64,000 nucleotides of DNA from Caballeronia telluris (lineage in GTDB: Bacteria > Pseudomonadota > Gammaproteobacteria > Burkholderiales > Burkholderiaceae). Below, in pieces: positions 57,716-64,000 of the stretch (position 1 is the first letter of the stretch; each line of letters begins with the position of its first letter). A model generated the notes under the pieces. That model was not told where the DNA came from, made no database searches, and saw only the letters and a list, made by a program, of their open reading frames with translations. Both the position numbers and the translations under genes were made by a program. The stretch spans positions 434,001-498,000 of the forward strand of contig NZ_FCNZ02000001.1 in the NCBI RefSeq assembly GCF_001544495.1. The letters run 5' to 3'.

Positions 57716-59403
57716 TCGCGCTGCATGATCTTTTGCTCGATGATGACGCGTGCAACACGCCCGTCTGCCTCGACGGCGCGCTCACGCTCGATCGCGCGGC
57801 GTTCCGCTCGCGCGTCTTCGCGCTCGCCGCCGCGTGGCGCGCGCAAACGGAAGCGCGCTACGCGCTGTGCATCGACGATCCCTTCGACTTCGCCTGCGCG
57901 ATGTTCGCGCTCCTTGCCTGCGCGAAGCATCCGGTCGTGCCCGCATCGCATTCGCCCGACTATCTCGCGAGCCTTTCCGAAGACTGCGACGCGATCATCA
58001 CCGATGCCGACCTTGCCGGATTACAAGGCGGCATCGCGCCGGAAACGGCCCATGCGATCGACGCGGACGCGGCGCTGACGCTCTATACCTCGGGCAGCAG
58101 CGGCACGCCCAAGCCGGTCCGCAAGACGCTATCGCAGTTCGACGCCGAAGTTCGCACGCTCGAAGCGCAATGGGGCGCGCTGGCGGGCAATGCCACCGTG
58201 CTCGGCAGCGTGCCGCATCATCACATCTACGGGCTGCTGTTTCGCGTGTTCTGGCCGCTCGCGGCGGGCCGGCCATTCGATCGCGCGCTTTGCCTTGATC
58301 CCCGGCAACTCGACGCGCGTCTTGCCGCCTGCGACGCGGGAATCGTCGTATCGACGCCGGCGCAACTCGCGCGCTGGCCGTCGATGACAGGCTTCGCGTC
58401 GCTCGCGCGCAGCCCGCGCGCATTCTTTTCGTCGGGCGGCCCGCTCGATGCCGATACCGCGCGCACGTATCGCGCCACGTTCGACGCGGCGCCGCTCGAA
58501 GTGTTCGGCAGCACGGAGACGGGCGGCATTGCGTGGCGCCGGCAGGACCGGTCGGACGCGTGGCAGGCGCTTCCCGGCATCGCGGTCGAGCGCGATACGG
58601 ACGGCGCGCTCTTCGTGCGTTCGCCGCATCTCGGCCACCACGACTGGCATCGCACCGACGACGCCGTCGACTTCGACGCCGATGGCCGCTTCCGACTGAA
58701 CGGCCGGCTGGATCGCGTCGTCAAGCTCGACGGCAAGCGCGTCTCGCTGCCCGAACTCGAAGCGCGTCTCGCGCTGCATCCGTATGTGGCGCGCGCGGCT
58801 GTCTCCGTGCTTCAGAACGCCTCGCGACAACGCGCGGGCGCCGTCGTCGCGCTGACCGGCGAGGGTCACGCGGCGCTCGCGGCTCACGGTCGCGTGGCGT
58901 TGACGAAAGCGTTGCGTCGTCATCTCGCTGGCTATTTCGATCTCGTCGTGCTGCCGCGCCATTGGCGCTTTCCGCTCGCGCTGCCGTGCGACGCCCGCGG
59001 GAAAACGCCTGCCGCCGCCATCGCCGCCGCGTTCGACGCGCGCGCGGAGGGCTTCGAATTGCTGTCGGCCTGCCGCGATGGCGACGCGTGCTCGCTGGAG
59101 TTGCGCGTGCCGTCCGGACTCGCACACTTCGCCGGACACTTTCCCGGCCTGCCCATCCTGCCGGGCGTCGTTCAGCTCGACTGGGCGGTGCGGCTTGCGG
59201 CCGAGTGCTTCGACGAAACGCGCGATGTCGCGTCGATCGACCGACTCAAGTTCACGGCGCCGGTCGGACCCGGCGCGTTGCTCGCGCTGCGCCTGTCGCG
59301 TGATCCGGCGCGCGGCCGCGTGCAATTCGCATATCGGCTCGGCCGGGGCGCCGAGGCGCGCGAGTGCGCGTCGGGCGCGATCGTCTATGGGAGCGCGGCA
59401 TGA
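57712..59403 (+). CDS. Fusion of AMP-ligase (ApeH) and hydroxyacyl-ACP dehydratase (ApeI)
   Basis: A 563-residue two-domain enzyme. Residues about 1-450 form an acyl/aryl-adenylating ligase: P-loop L-Y-T-S-G-S-S-G-T-P-K-P, A5 motif F-G-S-T-E-T-G-G-I, and hinge R-L-N-G-R-L-D-R-V-V-K-L-D-G-K-R. It should load the aromatic starter on an ACP. Residues about 455-563 form a FabA/FabZ-like hot-dog dehydratase with H-F-A-G-H-F-P-G-L-P-I-L-P-G. In E. coli the two are separate genes (apeH, apeI). The ATG at 57712 overlaps the stop of apeG. Confidence 0.9.
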   Translation: MIALHDLLLDDDACNTPVCLDGALTLDRAAFRSRVFALAAAWRAQTEARYALCIDDPFDFACAMFALLACAKHPVVPASHSPDYLASLSEDCDAIITDADLAGLQGGIAPETAHAIDADAALTLYTSGSSGTPKPVRKTLSQFDAEVRTLEAQWGALAGNATVLGSVPHHHIYGLLFRVFWPLAAGRPFDRALCLDPRQLDARLAACDAGIVVSTPAQLARWPSMTGFASLARSPRAFFSSGGPLDADTARTYRATFDAAPLEVFGSTETGGIAWRRQDRSDAWQALPGIAVERDTDGALFVRSPHLGHHDWHRTDDAVDFDADGRFRLNGRLDRVVKLDGKRVSLPELEARLALHPYVARAAVSVLQNASRQRAGAVVALTGEGHAALAAHGRVALTKALRRHLAGYFDLVVLPRHWRFPLALPCDARGKTPAAAIAAAFDARAEGFELLSACRDGDACSLELRVPSGLAHFAGHFPGLPILPGVVQLDWAVRLAAECFDETRDVASIDRLKFTAPVGPGALLALRLSRDPARGRVQFAYRLGRGAEARECASGAIVYGSAA

Positions 59404-61100
59404 GCTTCTCGGCGTGCATCGTCATTCCGATCTACAACCACAAGGACGCGATCGCGGGCACCGTGGCGCAGCTTCGGCGGCATGAACTGCCGATCATCGT
59501 CGTCGACGACGGCAGCGACGAGCCCACGCAGCGCGTGCTCGCGCAGCTCGCGGCGGATCACGACGGTGCGTTGACGCTCTTGCGCCTGACGGTCAACGGC
59601 GGCAAGGGCGCGGCGGTGATGGCGGGGTTGCGCGCGGCGCGGCGCGCGGGCCACACGCATGCGCTGCAAATCGACGCCGACGGCCAGCACGACGCCGCCG
59701 ACGTCCCGCGTTTCGTCGACGCAGCCCGCGCCGCGCCGCAAGCCGTGATCCTCGGCCAGCCGGTCTTCGACGAAAGCGTGCCCGCTTCACGGCTCTATGG
59801 GCGCTATGTCACGCATGTGTGGGTGTGGATCGAGACGTTGTCGCTGTCGATCCGCGATTCGATGTGCGGCTTTCGCCTGTATCCGCTCGACGCCGCGTGC
59901 GCGCTGATCGACTCGGTCGACCTGCCGACGCGCATGGACTTCGACATCGCGATTCTCGTGCGGCTGCACTGGCGCGGCCTCGCGTTCCACGGCATCCCGA
60001 CGCGCGTCACCTACGCGGCCGACGGCGTGTCGCATTTCGACGTGCTCTGGGACAACGTGCGCATCAGCGCCGCGCATACGCGCCTCGTCGCGGGAATGCT
60101 GGCGCGGCTGCCGCTGCTTCTCGCGCGCAAACTGCTGCCAAAACCGCGCGATGGCGCAAGCGACTGGTGGCGCATCGCGGAGCGCGGCAGTCATCTCGGC
60201 ATGAAGCTGCTCGCGCTCAGCAGCCGCATCTTCGGACGCCGTTTCACCGCGCTGTGGCTGCATCCGGTCGTCGCGTATTTCCTGCTGACGGGACACGCGG
60301 CGCGCGGCGCGTCGGCGCGCTACTTCGCGCGGTTGCGCGCGAGCGCGCCAGAACACAGCCTGCCGCGTCCGGGATGGCGCTCGGCGTATCGCCACATGCT
60401 GGCGTTCGCGCAATCGGGCTTCGACAAGCTGGGCGCGTGGACGGGCCGCGTGAACGATAAAGACATCACCTTCGACGACCCCGCCGCCTTCGAAGCGCTC
60501 GTCGCGAGCGGACGCGGCGCGCTCGTGATCGGCGCGCATCTGGGCAACCTCGAAATGACGCGCGCGCTCGCTGTGCGCGGCGCGCACGCGAAGGTCACGG
60601 CGATCGTCTACACGGGCCATGCGCGCCGCTTCAACAGCGTGCTCGCATCGGCGAACGACGATTTCTCCGCGCGTCTTGTCGAAGTGAGCGACTTCGGACC
60701 GGAGACGGCGCTCATGATGCAGTCGCGCGTCGAGGCGGGCGAACTGCTCGTCATCGTGGGCGACCGCGTGCCCGCGCACGACGCCGGGCGCACCACCGAC
60801 GCGCAGTTCCTCGGCGCGCCCGCGCCTTTCGCTCAAGGGCCTTACATCCTGGCGCACGCGCTGGGCTGCCCGGTGTATCTGTTCTTCTGCCTGAAGGAAC
60901 GCACGGGCTATCACCTCTATTTCGAGCCGTTCGCCGATCGCATCGAACTGCCGCGCCGCGAGCGCGCCGAGCGGCTCGCCGGGTGGACGCAGCGTTACGC
61001 CGAACGCCTCGAACACTATTGCCGCAAGGCGCCTTATCAATGGTTCAATTTCTTCGATTTCTGGGCGCGTCCCGGTGGAGACGCGAATGGCCGAACATGA
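59400..61100 (+). CDS. apeJ: Fusion glycosyltransferase family 2 / LpxL-type acyltransferase (ApeJ)
   Basis: A 566-residue bifunctional protein. The N-terminal GT2 domain (about 1-240) has V-V-D-D-G-S-D-E-P-T and the metal site Q-I-D-A-D-G-Q-H-D; the C-terminal half (about 320-560) is an LpxL/HtrB-like acyltransferase with G-A-H-L-G-N-L-E-M (H-x4-E) and I-V-G-D-R-V-P. This fusion is a hallmark of APE clusters and is thought to act in linking the aryl polyene to its membrane anchor. The start overlaps the previous stop by 4 bases. Confidence 0.9.
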   Translation: MSFSACIVIPIYNHKDAIAGTVAQLRRHELPIIVVDDGSDEPTQRVLAQLAADHDGALTLLRLTVNGGKGAAVMAGLRAARRAGHTHALQIDADGQHDAADVPRFVDAARAAPQAVILGQPVFDESVPASRLYGRYVTHVWVWIETLSLSIRDSMCGFRLYPLDAACALIDSVDLPTRMDFDIAILVRLHWRGLAFHGIPTRVTYAADGVSHFDVLWDNVRISAAHTRLVAGMLARLPLLLARKLLPKPRDGASDWWRIAERGSHLGMKLLALSSRIFGRRFTALWLHPVVAYFLLTGHAARGASARYFARLRASAPEHSLPRPGWRSAYRHMLAFAQSGFDKLGAWTGRVNDKDITFDDPAAFEALVASGRGALVIGAHLGNLEMTRALAVRGAHAKVTAIVYTGHARRFNSVLASANDDFSARLVEVSDFGPETALMMQSRVEAGELLVIVGDRVPAHDAGRTTDAQFLGAPAPFAQGPYILAHALGCPVYLFFCLKERTGYHLYFEPFADRIELPRRERAERLAGWTQRYAERLEHYCRKAPYQWFNFFDFWARPGGDANGRT

Positions 61101-62694
61101 TCTGACCACGGCGACGTCCGTTGCCGCCGCCATTGCCGACGTTGCCGCCATCGTCGTCGGCGGGCGCAGGATGACGATCGAAGACATCGTCCGCATCGCG
61201 CAGCACCGCGCGCCCGTCGCGCTGAACGCCGATCCGGCGTGGCGTGCCCGCATCGAGCGCGGCGCCGAATTCCTGCGCACGCATCTCGCCGAAGGACGGA
61301 CCGTGTACGGCGTGAACACCGGCTATGGCGACGCCTGCGTGGTCGATGTGCCGCACGCGCTGATCGAGGCGCTGCCGCTGCACCTCACGCGCTATCACGG
61401 CTGCGGCCTCGGCCGTCATCTCGACGATGCCGAGGCGCTCGCGGTCATCGCCGCGCGCCTCAACTCGCTCGCTTACGGGTTTTCCGGCGTGCGCACGGTG
61501 CTGCTCGAACGTCTCGCCGATCTCGTCAATCATCGCGTGCTGCCGCGCATTCCGGCGGAAGGGTCGGTTGGCGCGAGCGGCGATTTGACACCGCTCTCGT
61601 ATGTCGCGGCCGCGCTCGCCGGCGAGCGCGATGTGCTGTATCGCGGACGTCTGCGCGACGCGCGCGGCGTGTGGGCCGAACTCGGTCATGCGCCCTTGCA
61701 GCTCGCGCCGAAGGAAGGTCTCGCGCTGATGAACGGCACGGCCGTCATGACCGGACTGGCGTGTCTCGCGTTCGCGCGCGCGTCGCACCTGAGCCGCCTC
61801 GCGGCGCGCCTGACCGCGCTTGCGACGGTCGCGCTCGACGGCCGCGCGGCGCATTTCGACGCGCTTCTTTTCGAAGTCAAGCCGCACGCCGGCCAGGCGG
61901 AAGCGGCGGCATGGATTCGCGACGATCTCGCCGGCCGCGCCGATTCGCCCGGTCATCGGTTGCAGGATCGCTATTCGATTCGCTGCGCGCCGCATGTGAT
62001 CGGCGTGGCGCGCGATGCGCTCTCGTGGGTGCGGCGCGACGTCGAGAACGAGCTCAACAGCGCGAACGACAATCCGCTGATCGATCCCGACACCGGACGC
62101 GTGCTGCACGGCGGCAACTTCTACGGCGGCCACATCGCGTTCGCGATGGACGCGCTCAAGACCGCCGTCGCGAATCTCGCGGACCTGATGGACCGCCAGT
62201 TCGCGCTTCTCGTCGACGACAAGTTCAACAACCGTCTGCCGCGCAATCTGTCGGGCGCGACGGCGGAGCGGGCGCCGGTCAACCACGGCTTCAAGGCCGT
62301 GCAGATTTCGTCGTCGGCGTGGACGGCCGAGGCGCTCAAGCTGACGATGCCGGCGAGCGTGTTTTCGCGTTCGACCGAGTCGCACAATCAGGACAAGGTG
62401 AGCATGGGCACGATCGCCGCGCGCGACTGTCTGCGCGTGCTCGAACTCACGGAGCAGGTCGCGGCGGCGCACACGCTCGCGACCGTGCAGGCGGCGCGTC
62501 TGCGCTTGCGGATCGACGGCGCGACGCAAGTGCCCGCGCCGCTGCGCGATTTCATGGAAAGCGTGACGCGCGCCTCGGCGTTCGTCGACGAAGACCGCGC
62601 GCTGGAAAGCGACCTGCGCGCGCTGACGGCGCGAATCGCGGCATGCGGACTGGTCGATGCCGAAGCCGCTGGCGAGCACGGAGGCGCGGCATGA
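61087..62694 (+). CDS. Aromatic amino acid ammonia-lyase (HAL/TAL/PAL family) of the APE cluster
   Basis: A 535-residue lyase that removes ammonia from His, Tyr or Phe. The MIO cofactor triad Ala163-Ser164-Gly165 lies in G-A-S-G-D-L-T-P-L-S-Y, the catalytic Tyr in Y-G-V-N-T-G-Y-G-D, and N-S-A-N-D-N-P-L and Q-D-x-Y-S-I-R-C are present. The residues at the substrate-selecting dyad read Tyr103-His104, neither the His-Leu of known TALs nor the Ser-His usual in HutH. In this context it probably makes a coumarate- or cinnamate-type starter for the polyene. The ATG at 61087 follows GGAG; a GTG at 61075 is also in frame. Confidence 0.88.
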   Translation: MAEHDLTTATSVAAAIADVAAIVVGGRRMTIEDIVRIAQHRAPVALNADPAWRARIERGAEFLRTHLAEGRTVYGVNTGYGDACVVDVPHALIEALPLHLTRYHGCGLGRHLDDAEALAVIAARLNSLAYGFSGVRTVLLERLADLVNHRVLPRIPAEGSVGASGDLTPLSYVAAALAGERDVLYRGRLRDARGVWAELGHAPLQLAPKEGLALMNGTAVMTGLACLAFARASHLSRLAARLTALATVALDGRAAHFDALLFEVKPHAGQAEAAAWIRDDLAGRADSPGHRLQDRYSIRCAPHVIGVARDALSWVRRDVENELNSANDNPLIDPDTGRVLHGGNFYGGHIAFAMDALKTAVANLADLMDRQFALLVDDKFNNRLPRNLSGATAERAPVNHGFKAVQISSSAWTAEALKLTMPASVFSRSTESHNQDKVSMGTIAARDCLRVLELTEQVAAAHTLATVQAARLRLRIDGATQVPAPLRDFMESVTRASAFVDEDRALESDLRALTARIAACGLVDAEAAGEHGGAA

Positions 62695-63122
62695 TCGGCG
62701 AGAAACGTTTGCTCGCCGCCAGCGCACGCGTCGAAGTGCCGTTTCACGACGTCGATGCGATGAACGTCTGCTGGCACGGACATTATCTGAAGTACTTCGA
62801 GATCGGCCGGGCGGCGCTTTTGCGCGCGTTCGACTACGACTATCGCGAGATGCAGGCGTCGGGTTATCTGTGGCCGATCGTCGAGGCGCATCTGAAGTAC
62901 GTGCGGCCGGCCGTGTACGGCCAGGAGATCGAAGTGCGCACGCAACTGCTGGAGTTCGAGAACCGCCTGAAGATCGGCTACGAGATCGTCGATCCGGCGA
63001 CGGGCGTTCGGCTCACGCGCGGACACACGATCCAGGTCGCGGTCGATGCCGCGACGCGCGAGCTTCAGTTCGTGTCGCCGCCGGTCGTGTTCGAGAAGCT
63101 GGAGCGCGCATGGGCTCGCTGA
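62691..63122 (+). CDS. apeK: Acyl-CoA/ACP thioesterase (4HBT hot-dog, ApeK)
   Basis: A 143-residue hot-dog thioesterase. The family motif is V-P-F-H-D-V-D-A-M-N-V-C-W-H-G-H-Y-L-K-Y-F-E, with Asp as the catalytic base of the 4HBT type. APE thioesterases are thought to release or proofread acyl-ACP intermediates. The ATG overlaps the lyase stop, and the stop lies 13 bases inside the next gene, so it is fully embedded in the operon. Confidence 0.9.
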   Translation: MIGEKRLLAASARVEVPFHDVDAMNVCWHGHYLKYFEIGRAALLRAFDYDYREMQASGYLWPIVEAHLKYVRPAVYGQEIEVRTQLLEFENRLKIGYEIVDPATGVRLTRGHTIQVAVDAATRELQFVSPPVVFEKLERAWAR

Positions 63123-63748
63123 CGCGCTGGATCGCGGTGTCGGCGGCGGCGTTGTCGCTCGCGGGCGGCGCGTGGGCGGCAGAAACCGCGCAGGACGCGG
63201 CGCTCGTCTCCGGTGTCGCGCGACATCTGGCCGAAACGGGCGGCGTGCGCGCGCAGTTCAAGCAGACGCGCACGCTCGCCGCGATGAAAGCGCCGCTCGT
63301 CAGCACGGGCTCGATCCTGTTCGTGCGCGAGCGCGGCGTGATCTGGCACGTCGAGACGCCGTACAAGGCAACTTACGCGATCACCGATGCGGGCATGCGC
63401 GAGATCGGAGCGAACGGGCAGCCGGGCGCCGCGCGCGGCAACGACGCGCGCGGCGCGGCGCAGGTGTCGCGGATGATGCGCGCGATGCTCGGCGGCGATC
63501 TGTCCGGTCTCTATTCGCAGTTCGACGTGAAGGCGCATGGCACGCCGTCGAACTGGCGGATCGAACTGACGCCCAGCCAGCCGCAACTCGCGCAGTCGGT
63601 CAGGCGTCTCGACATGAACGGCGGCGATTTCCTGCAAGGCTTGCGCATCGTGCTCGCCAATGGCGACGCCACGCAGATCGACTTCACCGGCAGCGCGCCG
63701 GCGGGCGAACTCTCGCCGGCTGAACGCGCGCAGTTCGGAGCGCCGTGA
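63110..63748 (+). CDS. apeL: LolA-like outer-membrane lipoprotein carrier of the APE cluster (ApeL)
   Basis: A 212-residue periplasmic protein with signal peptide (1-24, ending A-W-A-A) and the LolA-type half-barrel start V-R-A-Q-F-K-Q-T-R-T-L-A-A-M-K-A-P-L-V-S-T-G. The block R-G-V-I-W-H-V-E-T-P-Y matches the conserved W-x-x-x-x-P of LolA. In APE clusters it probably carries the lipid-linked pigment from the MMPL exporter to the outer membrane. GGAG at 63101-63104 precedes the ATG. Confidence 0.88.
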   Translation: MGSLTRWIAVSAAALSLAGGAWAAETAQDAALVSGVARHLAETGGVRAQFKQTRTLAAMKAPLVSTGSILFVRERGVIWHVETPYKATYAITDAGMREIGANGQPGAARGNDARGAAQVSRMMRAMLGGDLSGLYSQFDVKAHGTPSNWRIELTPSQPQLAQSVRRLDMNGGDFLQGLRIVLANGDATQIDFTGSAPAGELSPAERAQFGAP

Positions 63749-64000
63749 TGGAAATCCTGCAACGGCCCTCGTCGCGACAGATCTGGACCATGCGTTTCGC
63801 GTGGCTGCTGTTCGCGCTCGTCGCGGTGTCGTATTGCGGCTGGCGCTTCGCCGGGCCGTCGCCGTTGCAGACCAATCTCCTCGCGCTGTTGCCCGCGACC
63901 GAAGTCGATCCCGTCGCCGAAAAAGCCGCCGACAAGATGGCCGCCGCGCTCGGCGATCGCACGGTCTTCATCGTGACGAGCCCGGACGCGGAACACGCGA
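63748..64000 (+). CDS. apeM: MMPL/RND-type exporter ApeM, N-terminal part (cut by window edge)
   Basis: The first 84 residues of a large membrane exporter, starting at the ATG that overlaps the apeL stop (TGATG). Visible are a basic N-terminus, TM1 (F-A-W-L-L-F-A-L-V-A-V-S-Y), and the post-helix block P-L-Q-T-N-L-L-A-L-L-P that is typical of MMPL proteins. The order apeK-apeL-apeM is conserved in APE clusters. The rest lies outside the window. Confidence 0.85.
   Translation, partial: MEILQRPSSRQIWTMRFAWLLFALVAVSYCGWRFAGPSPLQTNLLALLPATEVDPVAEKAADKMAAALGDRTVFIVTSPDAEHA

Overview
The window is about 64 kb of high-GC bacterial chromosome. Gene content, start and stop usage and operon style point to Burkholderiaceae, most likely the Paraburkholderia/Caballeronia group. 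Pointers are a DUF3331 protein, an RcnB-like protein, a hybrid bcsD-bcsP-bcsQABZC cellulose operon and a beta-proteobacterial type aryl-polyene cluster. No rRNA, tRNA, CRISPR array, transposase or integrase was seen. The genus is an inference from protein character; no database was searched.

Layout. 0-6.3 kb: the end of an NAD-glutamate dehydrogenase, a small conserved protein, a lipoprotein phosphoesterase (phospholipase C/acid phosphatase family), a PAS histidine kinase with a FixJ-type regulator, and a BBE-type FAD oxidase. 6.4-15.3 kb: a host-attachment-type protein, then a LacI regulator followed by a complete sugar/polyol ABC importer (binding protein, two permeases, a tiny membrane protein, two ATPases) whose last genes are the dihydroxyacetone-kinase-type subunits DhaL and DhaK. 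Uptake and phosphorylation of a short polyol or ketose are therefore probably coupled. 15.3-19.4 kb: metal homeostasis, with PiuC hydroxylase and a TonB-dependent siderophore receptor under a Fur-like box, diverging from mntP, which carries a yybP-ykoY manganese riboswitch leader. 19.4-32 kb: a tightly overlapped cellulose operon on the minus strand (bcsD, bcsP, bcsQ, bcsA, bcsB, bcsZ, bcsC).

32-40.6 kb: small genes, then a minus-strand polyamine/opine-type ABC importer (ATPase, binding protein, two permeases, DUF3331) facing a divergent MocR/PdxR-type regulator across a repeat-bearing intergenic region. A striking array of hairpins (three 49-bp units plus one 14-bp stem) sits between the binding-protein and permease genes. 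40.6-42.6 kb: a small, visibly AT-richer island on the minus strand. It holds an unrecognised protein with a twin CX10C tail and two paralogous small downstream genes, with a frameshifted remnant of a third. It lies between the mocR 3' end and a decayed second copy of that 3' end. This looks like an effector/immunity-type cassette and is the most novel part of the window.

42.7-54.5 kb: RcnB-like protein, TetR/DUF1348 pair with two operator palindromes, CorA/ZntB-type transporter, single-domain response regulator, small secreted protein, CheV, CBS protein, a three-gene lipid-recycling set (DAG kinase, metallophosphoesterase, PAP2), PPC protein, MAPEG protein, carboxylesterase and nucleoside hydrolase. 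55.0-64.0 kb: an aryl-polyene (APE) pigment operon (chain-length factor, acyltransferase, two acyl carrier proteins, membrane protein, ligase-dehydratase fusion, glycosyltransferase-acyltransferase fusion, aromatic amino acid ammonia-lyase, thioesterase, LolA-like protein, start of an MMPL exporter). It runs off the right edge.
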